A stretch of 64,000 bases of DNA from Undaria pinnatifida (GCA_012845835.1 JABAKD010000016.1:16583625-16647624), one strand, 5' to 3'. Shown: positions 23,401-34,699, numbered from the stretch's first letter. Translations and numbers: made by a program. Notes: generated by a model from the letters alone, not told the origin.

Positions 23401-24622
23401 GCTCAGCAGCGCAGCGCAGCGCCGTGCGGTGCCGTGCGGTGCCGCGCCCTGCCCTACGGTGCTGCGCCATGCTGCGCTGTGCCTTCTTTCGCACATGCAG
23501 TACCAGGTATTATGCGAAGTACCAGGTATCAGGTACCGGTATGTACGTGTGCTCTTTGATAATCGATTGTCCTCTCACGGTTCTCTTCTTTTCCCCCCCC
23601 CCGCAAAGTACACTCGTACTGCCGCTCAGAACGTGACATCGCCAGTAAGCACACAGCACAACACAGGGCAATCAGCTCTGCGCAAGTACCTATTCTTGGC
23701 GTTATCAAATAGCTACAGTTAGTTGCCCCAAATAATGGACCTCTGCTTTCTGCCGCGGGGAAAAAAATGGTTGTATTCTTCGTTGCGCGAGCGTAGCGGG
23801 CGGCGTCAGCCGCCCGCGGAGCGGAGCCGGTGTAACAACTGCTAAAACATTGAAGCATTGAGCCCACCATCAGCAGGACAAAATCTTACGTATGTCAAGC
23901 TGCTGGTGTGGAGTGGATGGGGAATACGTTCGAGATGTGGGGCACGCAAAAAAGAGGTTTCCCATATTTCCACATATCAGTATGAAACCCACGAGGATAT
24001 CGCAGGATGCCCCATGTCCCATGTCCCCGGATGCAAGAGTGGGAAGCATTACCAGAGACCGAGCCGAATACCAATGGCCAAATAAAAACTACAGACCACC
24101 TACAGGTACTGCTGTACGAGTCGTGGGTAATGTTTTTGTTTGCTGTAGCTGTATCTGGTGAGGGGGCACATGCTGCCTACATGTCAGCATCATGGGTACA
24201 GCAGTATGTGGTAGTTGGTGCAGCGTGAGTACCTGGTAGACTACTAATACTGCAACGTGGAGCCTGATGGAACAAGTAATGGGAAGGAACAGCTTCAACA
24301 TTAACATTGCCTACTGAGCAGTACACCAATCAGGAGATGATGACGTAGCTGGGTAGCCACTCGGAAAAAATAACACAAACAGGGCCCGCTCTAATAACCA
24401 GGCGTGGATAGGCTGCTCCTGGAACACGTGTCGACTACTGCTGTGCTGGCCGTCCGTATATGAGGTCGAGAGCCGCACTCGTACACATGTGTCATGAGAA
24501 CTACTTGTGCCAGGTTTCCTGCGGTTACGAGCAGGTTGGGGTTGGGGAGAGACTCGCAATCGTTCCTCACCTGCGACTGATGCCGACAGCACCGCGAAGA
24601 ATACTCGCCAAGAACCACCCAT
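20432..24622 (-). CDS. ClpS-like protein with plastid bipartite leader
   Basis: Four exons on the minus strand, 24622-24571, 22058-21805, 21118-20972 and 20602-20432, join with matching phases to 207 residues. ClpS proteins dock on the Clp/Hsp100 unfoldase and deliver substrates bearing N-degrons. Residues 1-17 form a signal peptide (MGGSWRVFFAVLSASVA). GNTA|FVLNAPR then gives an ASAFAP-like cleavage site and a Ser/Ala/Pro-rich transit region. The ClpS fold starts at about residue 120 with FKVLLIGDEEYNREHVV and continues through RAAEIFEEAQETGKGFCGTY to YVEQFTRCEPIIYADMEKE. That matches the core length and pattern of bacterial and plant ClpS. The usual pocket Asn (VNDD) is Gly here and the pocket His (AVHYQG / EAHxNG) is Gln, so classical N-degron binding is doubtful. 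Upstream of exon 2 lies a pyrimidine tract of over 130 nt in the coding sense. It is divergent from the gene at 24849. Confidence 0.85.
21453..21604. repeat. 75-bp tandem duplication in ClpS-like intron 2
   Basis: Two units share ACGAGTATCCCCA, TTGCGCGCGTATCTT or its variant, and AAGACACYCCCTACCCCCAAAAGCCC. They are highly similar and therefore recent. Confidence 0.7.
22064..22200 (-). promoter_or_regulatory. Extended pyrimidine tract before ClpS-like exon 2
   Basis: The plus strand is almost pure G with scattered A and C, so the transcript reads C/T-rich up to the CTGGCAG acceptor at 22059. A polypyrimidine tract is expected before an acceptor. One of about 135 bases is unusually long and G4-prone on the other strand. 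Confidence 0.55.
22890..23560. repeat. Segmental tandem duplication with GC-rich CAGCGCAGCGCCGTGCGG core
   Basis: Units at about 22890-23278 and 23279-23560 each contain a family-G fragment (GATACTCAT...), the CAGCGCAGCGCCGTGCGGTGCC core, and a TACCAGGTA palindrome. It lies in intron 1 of the ClpS-like gene. Confidence 0.55.
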
Positions 24623-24848
24623 GATGCAAAAAAAGTACTGCTGCTGCTGTCGCCTGTGGCGCGTGCTCGCTTCGTGCGTCAAGCAGGAAGTTGAGGCATG
24701 AGCTGTGAGTAAACATGGTTTTGGCCCAAGCAAAAAACGCTTCTATATCTTATGGAAAGCCCTGGGCATCATAACGCTACACATGATTACATGATCTTTG
24801 TGCAACCGTATCTCATGTAAGCAGGCCATGAGCTCCTGCAATATCACG
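24623..24848. promoter_or_regulatory. Shared divergent promoter region
   Basis: Only 226 bases separate the ATG of the minus-strand ClpS-like gene (24622) from the ATG of the plus-strand DUF1995 gene (24849). A TATA-like TCTATATCTTATGG lies near 24750. Both 5' UTRs and promoters must fit here or overlap. An upstream in-frame ATG for the plus gene (24828) would shorten the gap. Confidence 0.6.
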
Positions 24849-27800
24849 ATGAGGGCTGCAATTTTGTCGTCGTGGTTGCTTGTGGTGTGTATCATCGGAG
24901 GGGTATCCTCCTTTATGTCAGGTGGAAGCGTGAGATTCGTGGGACATGGGCGTCAGTTGACGAGCTCGCAAGCATTTCAGGTAGCAGGAATCGATGCGCT
25001 CAGAAAGAAGAAAACAGCAACAGAGCTCGTCCCGGAGCGACAACAAGGGCAACAGCGACGAGTTACCGTGAGGTGATGATGACCATAGAGAAAGAGATGG
25101 GATGCGCTTTGTTATAGAAGGCTAGATGTGGCACAACCATTAGGCGCACGGTCACTGAGTGCTTCGCAAAATTGAGAAAGCAGTCTCCAAACTCGCCCGC
25201 GCAGTTACGAGTAATCCAGGTACGGATTTCATATTGCAGTCGACAGACATACGAAAACAGGAAGTGGTATACCTGGTATACAACAAGCAGTGAACGAAAA
25301 CAACAATCGACAGGCCATATGCACGGACTGCTATCTCCGAGCCGGCGTGTAGTCAGGCTACATTCGGGTGTGATAGTCAAGACTTCGAAGGCGAGAGTTT
25401 CGTTCACAACTGCGGGGTCATTTAAGGAGCCATCCCCGAGTTTCAGGCGCGTATTCCCACCGCACCCGTACTGTCCAGCACACCCGCACACCAGCGTGCA
25501 ACGATAGCGAAGCCATGCGTCAACGCCTCTCGTGGTGTATAAAATATAATGTCCCCACGCCGTAGACCCGTTGAATCTCGTCGCCGCAGCTCTCACAGCC
25601 TTCGAGACCGACACCTAACCCTATAACGCTATCCGTGTACGTACGAAGTATGACGCTAACACCAACCCCAAGCCGAAACTCGAGTCCTGAAACCCTGGGA
25701 CCCTAACTTTTTTCCGACTGCGTACGAGGCGAGATGTAAATCACGCGTATGGGACCACTTACGAATCATCCCGTAGTACTGATAGTCACGACAGCAGTCA
25801 ACCGGTTTAATGACCAATCTCGCCAGACGAGCAAAAATACTGTATTTCCACAAGGCACCTCCTTTCTTCATAGAATTTTTTCGGTTTCTTTCGTAAATTG
25901 AATGTTCACCAGCGCGCTGACGCTGCACCGCACTGCTGTGTTATGTATGGGATGTGTTTGCCGTTGCCGCTTGTTGGCTTGCGCTGGCTACACCGACAGC
26001 TTGCGCTGTGCTTTGCCATCCGCTCGTGCACTCGCTTGCTCACCATGTGTTTTGTTCGCAAGACTGCCCGAGTAGTTGCTCTGCTTATCGTGGTATACAC
26101 TCATCGGCGATACGCTACTGCCGAGAGTACACCCCGCAACCCAACCAACACACGGGACGCAACTTTCGACATTGGCGCAACAAAAGGAAACCACCTCTCG
26201 GCTACATACCCTCAATTTCTACCACACTCAGCTGAATTCCAACAGGTTCTGAGCCTCATACACAAGGGCGAAGGTCGAAGGAGAGCCGTGATAAGACGGG
26301 AATTCACGCGCATGGACGCGCATGCTACGGTAGGGGTGGGCCCATTATAGTAATATTTCTGAGGCTGCTCAGTCGAGGAGCTCTGTTCCTCACCCAAAAA
26401 CTGACTCTGAGAAAAAATGAAAGTGCAACGCGATGAACATTCCCGTGGCCTACTATGCATAAGGGTGTTACGAATATTAGCGTAAAAGACCCATGCTACG
26501 GTAGAGATAGCACTTTTTTCTGAAACGGTTTCTGAAGGGTTGCACTCCTCAAGCCGAAATTGCCCGAAGCAGGCAACTTTTCTTCGTGATTTTCGTTGTA
26601 TACCTAGGCCATGAGGCGTTTCATCCGAAGTCAGTTTTAGTTTTCACCGAATCAATTTTTGGGAGAGGTCTTAAGCTCCCAAATTCAGGAACCTCAGAAA
26701 AAAAATGATGCGCCTTTATCGTAGCACGCGTCAAAATACAAATGGTAGGTCTAGCTCAAAATTCCCCACCTAAAGTAAAAATACCAACACTTACCATTAT
26801 AGTGAGCAAAAGATAGGACCCCTCCTAATAAAAACTCACCCATATAGTATATTACAAGTACCGACAACGCAGCTTGCAAAGATGAGTATTGACCTGAAAT
26901 TTGTCGCACTCACGGATGACGTCCTTGATTTTTTTTTTTATAAAATGGTCATTCACGAACTCACGGCTGACGTCCTTGAAATATTTTTCATAAAATGGTC
27001 ATTCACGGAAAGCGGCTATTAATAGTTCCTCAGTTAAGGAGCCCCGAATACCAAAAGTGTGGATACCAGTCCCTATTCCCTAGATTGTACCGCCTCTTTA
27101 TCACTATAATCCTTCAAGACCATCCTGGCTCCTCGAGGCAGGCACTGAGGGGTTTCCGCATCGTTGACCCTCGAGCGTGCGGTTGCGCACACAACCCACC
27201 TCGGTGTGTCTCCACACTAACACCTCCATCTGAGAAAGAGAAACCCGCGAAGGGACTACCGTCCCACAAACGTAACAGAAAAAAAAACTCGTCAGCCTTA
27301 AGAACGAGCCGAAAACTTGTAAGATTCAGTTACGGATACACTAAAAAAGATGCTCCGAAAAACTATTAATGTAGACCAAGCCTCTATATGTTATCAATAA
27401 CAAAAATAGCATTCCATAAGGTTTGAGATTCAGCGGGGTTGTTATGCGCCCAGGCCCGTCAGTGAGAGTTGTTTACCCTGGAAGGCACAAAATTGCTACC
27501 CCTACATCTGAACGTGTCCATGGCTACCACTTCTCCCTAGCCATGTTCCTCTACACCTCACCTCAACACCTTCCCATGACCTTTGAACCTACGCCATGAC
27601 TGTCGACAGCATGGTTGTCATAACTCTTCGCCACCGAATAGCATCCCGAACGTGGCTGTTGTTTTTTTAACTCACGAGTGGTACCCCTGTTGTGGGACGT
27701 GTTCGTAGCTGCCACTTTCTCCGTCGCCTTGCTCCTTCACACCTCACGTCACCAGCACCTTCCCGGAATATCTAAACCTATGCCGTACCCTCCCACAAGC

Positions 27801-30800
27801 ATGGTTAGCATTACTCCTCTCCGCCGAAGAACCCCCAAACGTGGCTGCCACTGCCTCGTTTTAAGGTTCTTCGGCGGAGAGGAGTTATGTCAACCGTGCT
27901 GTTGAAGGCCATGGTTCAAGTGCAGAGGTCATGACAAGGTGTTAAAAGGGGTGGGGTGTAGAGGCGAGCGATGAATATATGGTCCATCGCAACACGAGTA
28001 GCGGGTCCATCGTCACTGCGCTTGAGTTGGGGGTCGATACGACCAGCCACGTTTTGGGTTTGCTTCCGTAGAGCGGAGAGTAATGTCAACCATGCTGTTG
28101 AAGGCCAAGTGTAGAGGTCATGGAAAAATGCTAAAGGGGTGAGGTGTAGAGGCGAACGACGAACAGATGGTCCATCGCAACACGAGTAGCGGGTTCATAA
28201 GCAATGCGCTTGATCGGGGGGTCGATGCCACCGGCCGCGTTTTGGAGTTATTTTGTGGTAATAAGAATGATGTCAGTCAGCGCTGACTGCTAGCTCAGTG
28301 GTTACAATAGATATCTAACAAAACGTTTGCACAAGCTGGGGGCCGTCTGGCTGTTAAGCCGGAACCTAAGATTTGACCCAAGAGCTGCAATCCCTTTAGT
28401 CAACACTGCGTCGAGCAGATGGGGTTATACCCGCTTCTTGTTGCCAGGAAGCGTATTATCATGGCGTCCTTTGTTGAAAATATTTCGCTCAAGAGCTCGT
28501 AATCGTTTGTTATATCTCTTCCCCCCCGGATCAGCCCCGTCCTCCCCCGCCCCGCCTCTCCCCTTCCCCCTCCCCGCCACCTCTCCCCCGCACCTCCCCG
28601 TCCCCCGCTCCCTCGCCGCCTCGCCCCAACCCGGCCCCCAACCCCAACCCCCCCGCCCCCCGCCCTACCCCGCCCTACCCCGCCCCCGCCAATAGATGCT
28701 TCTTTGGTCTTGGTGGAGGTGCCGCTAAGAAGGGCCCGCCGGCAAACTACGACGCCATTTCGGCGCAGGCCATCTCCGCGGTGCAAGCGGGTCTCAAAGC
28801 GGGGGAGAAGGCAATGGAAGTCGAGGTCAGGCGTGCGCTCAGCGTGAGCTCGAATCAGTATATATATATCAATCCCCCATGGCGCGACCGTACCGCTGAG
28901 GTGTGTCCTCAACCCCTTTAGAGCCCCCAAATCCCTCCCTATACAAAATTCAAGTAAATTTGTCCCCAAAATGGGTTTCCAGTTGTAAAGGCGTTAAGCC
29001 TTACACAACCGCACACGCTTCACCCACGTTTTTTGGGGACACACTACTCGAAAATAGAGTAGGTTAATACTTTGCGGTACTAGAAGGGCTACCCCTTTTA
29101 CAAGTGCGAGGTATATCCCACGTGTGTTCCAAGAAGCTTGTCCCGAAAAGCGTGGTTGTGCGGTGCTAAAAGGAGTGAAAGCGTGAACGCCGGCTGCCAG
29201 TCATCCCACGGTAGGGTTTCCACCTTTTGGACCGAGCGTTTCTGAGCTTCTAATATGGTTGAGCTCCTCAAGTGATGAACTGCCGGTTATTCCGATTTTT
29301 TTACGATTATACATATTTTTAGCATTAGCGCATAGAAGTGTTGGGTCGGGTTGCACCAGCGAATGCCTTCGAAGTCATGTTTGGGGTGAGATATTGAACT
29401 AACTCTCCTCATGATGGGAGCTCAGAAAATTCTTGAAAAAATCTGCTGCACCCCCTCCCGTGGGATGGCTCCCGAGTGGACCCCGAGCCCCCCCCCTCGC
29501 CACTAATTTCAGCGTAATCGTTTTAAACGGTCGTGCGTCCGAGCCCCCCCCCCTCCCCCGCCAGCACCGTGGGCATGTTTTCTTCACGAAGGTTGAGTAA
29601 AAAGCACCGTTGTGGATGTTATTAATAGTTAGTCTTGCGACCATCACGTCCCCCTCCCCCCATACACCCCGAAACGTGACAATATGCTGCCGCTACCTTT
29701 CCGTCTCTACCTCTTCACCTTCTCCCCGGCCCCCCTCCCCCCACCCCCCCACCCCCCCCTTACCCCCCCACCCCCCTCTCCCCCTCCAGATCTCAAAGGA
29801 CTGCTCTTGGGATGCACACATAACGAAAGCAGTAGGAAAGGGTAAATCACAAGTAGGCAATATGGGTGCGATCCTAACAGACCCGCACCTTGGCACTAGG
29901 ATTAACAGATGTATTATGATGAATGTGATTGTACCAAAATTAGAATATGCAGGAGAAGTATGGGAAGGGAATGCGAAGTTCGTAAAACAGCTGGAAACAA
30001 TGCAGATGACAGCAGCTAAAAATATACTAGGATGCTCAAGTACGACGAGTAATGCAGTATTAAGAGCAGAACTACGAATGTACCCACTTAAAACAAATAG
30101 AGACGTGAGGAAGTTGAAACGGCAATGTGAAGTAAATAATATGCCAGGAAAGAATTTGCCAGCCATAGTTGATAGGGTTGTATGGAAGAAAATAACAAAG
30201 GGTGAGCTGGAATAAGATGGGATAACCTAGTCGAGAAACATGGAAGGATTTAGGGAGAGACCAAGAAGAGGTACTGTCTATAGAGAAGTTTGGCGGCTAC
30301 ACGACAGAAGTAGAAGAAAGAATAGAAGAAAGGGAAAGGCTAGCGCTAAGAAATAAGGTGAAAGAGGGAAAGCACTTGGAGATACACGGGGGGTTGAGGG
30401 AACATATTGGAATGGAAACGTATCTGCACGACCCAATGGACTACGCGAAAAAGCTGAAACTGCGATCTCGTGTAGGGGACCTGGACCTACCAGAAAGAAG
30501 AAAGAGATATACCAGTAGTGGGGAGAAGGAGGACGTGGCTACAAATATGTGCCCGTGTTGCACAACAATAGAGAGTAGGACTCACATAGTAGGACAATGT
30601 GAAATATACAAGGAGGAACGGAATGCGTTAGAGGAGGAGATGAGGAAATTAGACGTGTGTGACATGGAAGAGTTTGGTAGACTAGAGAGTAGCGAGAAAA
30701 CGATCGCTATCCTAGGAGATAGATGATGGCCGCAGACGGCGAAACAGGACGGGGATAGCATAAGCAAACAGTTTTTATGTAATATATGTAAGAAGCGTAA

Positions 30801-33800
30801 TGAGCTCCCAAATGTTGGAGGTGTCTCTATTGGGAGTAGGAACAGTGCTCCGTCTCGGAAAGGATGCGTGGTCAATGGTCGAATGACTAAGGCAAGCAAC
30901 AAATGAGTACGCCCCCCCCCCCCCCTTTCCCCTTCCGTATCCCCCCCCCTGCCCCCACTCCCACCCCCACCCTCCTCTGAACGACTTGGCGGTGAGCAGT
31001 TTCCTACTTTGGCTTCTCTGAACAAGATGAACGACGGAAGCGCCAAGAATCGACGCCTGGCCCGGACGAACACCCTCAACTTCGTCAAAAAGGTAGGTCT
31101 ACTGTAGACGCGCGTACCGTATGAACCCGTTGGCCAAAACAAGTTATCTGAGCAAGGCTTGTGTGGCGACACCAACCTCGCGCAACCTTGAGCTACTGCA
31201 CTGGATTTAGTGCAGCACTCGCTGCTGAACACAATATGTCAGTCCTGTTGTTTTAAGCGTCCCTAAAACGTGAGCCTGGCGTTCTTATTACTTTAGCTTT
31301 TTTGTTATCGGTGAGTCTATACTCGCGTGACCAAGCGCGTGGGCCAATCGCGTCGGGCAAGCACATCTTTCTATTACGTCGGCCTATCGGGTCGGCCTAG
31401 CGGGTCGGCCTAGCGCCTTAGCCATGCCACACCGAACCGATGCGCGAGATGCCCCTTCCGCTTTGTGCGCTCTCCCGCCCACTGTTTTATGTCCGTCGCT
31501 ATCGCGTGTGACTCCCGCGGGTGTTCGCTCCAACGAGGTTGTGCTCTCGAGGGTCGCTTGGTGGGCGTCGTGCCGTCCGTAGACCATACTGCTCGTCGGC
31601 CGACCGACCGACCGACCGACCGACCGACCGACCGACCGACCGACCGACCGACCGACCGACCAATCGGCCGTCCAAGGGACTGTTGTTGCATCCCTTTCGT
31701 CGCTACATTATGGCGGCAAGCAGGGGTTTTATCTCTGTGTTTCTTTGCTGTTTTTGTTTGTTTGGTTCCTGTTTATTTTTGCTTTGTTTTTGAATTTAAG
31801 CGTTCAACCTGTGCCTCCTCAATGATTTATTTATTTTTTCTGTTGTTTTTTTTATCTCTTCTTGTCGACCGGATTTCTCCCACCAGCTTGTGGGCGCGGT
31901 CGGGCGAGGAAAGAAAGTGTACATCGTATGCTGTGAGCCGGAAGCGAAGGCCGTCCTCGGCGACGTTAAAGGCTTGGATGTGCGCGACTTGAACGCGAAA
32001 AACTTGCCGCCGGCCAAGGCCGGAGACGTGCAAATTGTCGTAACGCCGGTGGGTTTCCTAAAAATAACGCTTGGTATGATGGGGGACCACGCTTTTCGGC
32101 CAAAATGTTTACGTCTGACGAGGCTCCTCAACTGAAGGACTAGCCAACAATATGGGAAGGCGGTGTTCTATTATGACGCGTGCTACGATTGAGGTATACC
32201 GTTTTCTGGCGAAAATGGTTCCTAAATGACGGGGGCTGGCTCCTTGATCCAAAATTGTCGGAAAAGAAAAAAAGAGGCCATTTGTTTTTGCATGATTTTC
32301 TCGTGGTGTATACATAGGCCATGTGATTTTTTACCCGGTAGCATTTTTTTTTTTTTCTCCAAATCAGTTTTTTGGGTTAAGACATGTCTTAAGCTCCCAA
32401 GTTGAGGAACCTCAGAAAAAAAAAGTGATGCGCCTCTATCTTTGCACCCGTCTTCTTCGTTATGTACGAGGGCCATGGGTTTGTTCATCGAGTTGTGCAC
32501 GGCAACAAAAAAAAAACTCCTAAGGAAGTATTTGGGTGAGGCAAAGACTTGCTCAAATGAGGAAGGTGGTTTTTTTTTGCGCACCTTTTGCTGTATACCA
32601 TAGGATGCGTTAAACGCTTTTTTTTTTTCTTGTCCGAGCCGGGGCTCTCACCATGACGTCAAACCAGCACTTGAACCACGCCAAAAGTAGAGGGGGCACT
32701 TTTCGAGGCTTTGTACGGGTCGGGTCACTTCTCGCTAGTCGCGATCCGACCCGGCCCATGAGATGTGAAAATCTCCTGACTGGACCTGACCCGACCCGAC
32801 CCACATGAGATTCCCGTGATAAATCGAACACCTCCTGACCCGACCGGACTCGATCCGGGAGATATTTTAAAAAGCTCCTGACCCAACCCGCGGATCGGAT
32901 CGTGACCCATGAAAAACCCATTTTCGGTCCCAACAGTTTTTGACTGGTGGGGATCCCCAACTGAGACGCCAGTGACCCGACCCGACCCATGAGATGTGAA
33001 AATCTCCTGACTAGACCTGAGCCGACCCGACCCATGAGATTCCCGTGATGAATCGAAGACCTCCTGACAAGACCGGACTCGACCCGAGAGATTTTTTTCA
33101 AGTTCCTGACCAGACCCGCGGGTCGGATCGTGACCCATGAAAGAACTATTTTTGGTCCCAACAGTTTTTGACTGGTGGGGATCCTCAACTGAAAATCCGC
33201 CTGAAACAAAAAAAATGAAAACTCAGTTGTATTGTAAAAACAAAGTTGTCACATGCGTATTATATCCACTGGACCGATGCCTTTTTTTTTTCATCTGGTT
33301 GCGCTTATGTACAAGGTTTCTCACGACCGCTTTTTTTGGTTTGACGTATAGAGCTCTAAAACGCGAGTACGCCTAAGAAAAGTGAGGTAACCCCCCCCCG
33401 TTCGGTACCGTGGCTCGCTTTTGGGTGCCGCTATCGGACCTCGTTTTAGTGGCCGGTTTAACCGAATTGGACCATTTTGGATTCAAAGGGAAAAATTGGC
33501 GGAAATAGGTGACGGTTGCGACATCAGCCACATGAGTATCCCGGGCTCCTGGGTTATGGGATGATGAACTTATTGTCCTGGTCTCCAACGCAATGGTTCC
33601 GCGACCCACGCGCAGCGTTGTACTCCCCGTACTGCTCCGCGGTCATAAAAATGGTCGCACTTAACTCCGAGGTTATTTCGGGCCCCACAAAAGAGAGGAG
33701 GGAGCAGGGAGGGTGCCCTCAGGCCTCTTGCTGGTCCAGCCGGGAACCCGGTATCCTTGGCAAACGCCGTTTTTTTACCCCCCCCCCCCCCCCTAGTGAG

Positions 33801-34699
33801 TACACCCCCCCCCCCCTTTCTGCGAGAAAACGAGTGCTGTCCTGGGAGATAGATGGTGGCCACAGATGGCGAAGCAGAGAGAAGATAAGATAAGCCAAAC
33901 GTTTCAGGTAATGTATGAAAAAGCGTCCTGAGCGCCCAAATGTTGGAGGTGTCTCTATTCGGAGTAAGGAACGGTGCTCCGTCTCGAAAGGGAAGCGTGG
34001 TCTTTGGACGAATGGCTGAGGAAAGCAACAAATGAGTACGCCCCCCCCTCCCCCCTCCCTGCCCTCTCATGCGCATCAGGCTGACCAAAGCCAGTGGAAA
34101 CTGGCCAAAAATATGGCTGAAACGGCGACTGTGGTTATTGTCAACGGTGTTTTTGTCAACGGCTACATGCCGTTTGAGCCCGTCTACTACTTCAAGCCGA
34201 TCTCGGGGTGGGGATCGGTCGTCCGCCAGTATCCGGGAAAGTTCACCGCGTACCTCACCGGCTCTAACAAAGTGGTGAGATCAATTCAGCTAATCAGAGG
34301 GAGGGCAGGATAACGCCTCCCCGGGTGTTACGTGGGTGTACATCCCGTCGGTTTGTATGCGCAGAAGCTAATCTTTGCCATTTTTCGCTTTTTTGTTGCT
34401 GTTCGTTTTCTTAATTGTTGTGGTAGGATGCCCGCATGGTAGGACTGTTCGTGCTTTTTGCCCTGACATTATTTTGCTTTTGCGTGGTTGCGGTTGCTGT
34501 ATCATGCTTGAGTCGCTCAACTCCCCCCGTCCCTTGCTTCCCGTCTGCGCGAAAAATCCATCAATTTTGTTCTCGTGTTTCCGTGCAGGTACCTTGCGAA
34601 GCGGGCCTCGCTAGGCAGGGAGAGATCCGAAGGCCAGACCTCAGGAGCGCCGCAAATGCACTCAGCGCTGCTTTTAGGGAACAAGAGTCCGACCGGTAG
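24849..34699 (+). CDS. DUF1995 domain protein with plastid leader (LPA3-like)
   Basis: Six exons (24849-25072, 28696-28825, 31000-31092, 31887-32048, 34080-34274, 34589-34699) join with matching phases to 304 residues and a stop. The N terminus, MRAAILSSWLLVVCIIGGVSS followed by FMSGG, is a signal peptide with Phe after the predicted cleavage. This implies plastid import in a heterokont. The mature part shows the DUF1995 pattern. It begins with AISAVQAGLKAGEKAMEVE and FPTLASLN. A Rossmann-like KKVYIVCCEPEAKAVL and DVQIVVTP follow. The diagnostic PVYYFKPISGWGSVVRQYPGKF comes next (residues about 223-244). A closing RPDLRSAANALSAAF ends the protein. Plant DUF1995 proteins include LPA3, linked to photosystem II accumulation; the biochemical role is unknown. 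LINE copies lie in introns 2 and 4. Start could be 24828 or 24798 instead. Confidence 0.88.
26488..26732. mobile_element. MITE-D copy 2
   Basis: Ends are GACCCATGCTACGGTAGAG and ATCGTAGCACGCGTC. The interior words TCGTTGTATACCTAGGCCATG and GGGAGAGGTCTTAAGCTCCC match the copies at 32175 and 53075. It lies in intron 1 of the DUF1995 gene. Confidence 0.65.
26865..27010 (+). repeat. Family G copy with tandem duplication
   Basis: It begins ACGCAGCTTGCAAAGATGAG. The block TGACGTCCTTGA...TTTATAAAATGGTCATTCACG then occurs twice in tandem. Intronic. Confidence 0.55.
27530..28255. repeat. Inverted and direct repeat cluster with 22-bp hairpin arms
   Basis: The arms TTACTCCTCTCCGCCGAAGA (27811) and TCTTCGGCGGAGAGGAGTTA (27868) face each other across about 33 bases. 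On the right, a unit of about 185 bp (GTCAACCRTGCTGTTGAAGGCC ... GGTCCATCGCAACACGAGTAGCGGG) is present twice. The left side carries related sequence in inverse orientation (CACCTCACSTCAMCACCTTCCC). It sits in intron 1 of the DUF1995 gene. Confidence 0.65.
28919..28996 (+). repeat. Short interspersed repeat, family F
   Basis: It carries AGAGCCCCCAAATCCCTC, AAGTAAATTTGTCCCC and TTCCAGTTGTAAAGGCGTTAA. It lies just inside intron 2 of the DUF1995 gene. Confidence 0.65.
29202..29467. mobile_element. MITE-A copy 2
   Basis: The left end CATCCCACGGTAGGGTTTCC is matched by the inverted right end CCCCCTCCCGTGGGATG. The interior contains CTTCGAAGTCATG and GAACTAACTCTCCTCATGATG, in inverse order to other copies. 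About 266 bp, no ORF. Confidence 0.7.
29788..30909 (+). mobile_element. LINE (non-LTR retrotransposon), 5'-truncated and frameshifted
   Basis: The first reading frame (to a stop at 30215) encodes the end of a reverse transcriptase, with LEYAGEVWEGNAKFVKQLE and MQMTAAKNILGC typical of the post-RT region. The frame then shifts and continues at about 30358-30726. That part includes a Cys-Cys-His-Cys finger (CPCC...ESRTHIVGQC) seen at the C terminus of many LINE ORF2 proteins. The polymerase core is missing, so the copy is dead. A 3' UTR of about 180 bp follows, ending ACAAATGAGTACG plus a C run. It is inserted in intron 2 of the DUF1995 gene in the same orientation. Confidence 0.85.
31600..31661 (+). 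repeat. (GACC)n tetranucleotide microsatellite
   Basis: About 15 uninterrupted CGAC/GACC units in intron 3 of the DUF1995 gene. Confidence 0.95.
32175..32452. mobile_element. MITE-D copy 3
   Basis: The left end is GACGCGTGCTACGATTGAGG and the right end CTTTGCACCCGTC. GGCGAAAATGGTTCCTAA, CATAGGCCATGTG and GTTGAGGAACCTCAG are shared with other copies. It lies in intron 4 of the DUF1995 gene. Confidence 0.7.
32700..33185. repeat. ACCCG-rich family E, two tandem units
   Basis: Two units of roughly 230-250 bp each run from GACCCATGAGATGTGAAAAT through CTCCTGACC to GGTCCCAACAGTTTTTGACT. The second unit is near-identical to the first, so the duplication is recent. Intron 4 of the DUF1995 gene. Confidence 0.7.
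33820..34049 (+). mobile_element. LINE 3' fragment, copy 2
   Basis: GGGAGATAGATGGTGGCC, CCAAATGTTGGAGGTGTCTC and CAACAAATGAGTACG match the last 230 bases of the LINE at 29788. It ends at the same tail, and a C run begins immediately. The C-rich tail also forms the pyrimidine tract of DUF1995 exon 5. Confidence 0.8.

Noticed and set aside
25063-25614. 183-residue minus-strand frame overlapping the DUF1995 first exon
   Set aside because: It overlaps a well-supported exon on the other strand and has no recognisable features.
28280-28330. TAGCTCAGTGGTTA, like a tRNA D arm
   Set aside because: No T arm or acceptor partner follows, so no tRNA gene can be supported.
31465-31992. 175-residue frame over the (GACC)n tract
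   Set aside because: It is an artefact of the tetranucleotide repeat and overlaps DUF1995 exon 4 in another frame.
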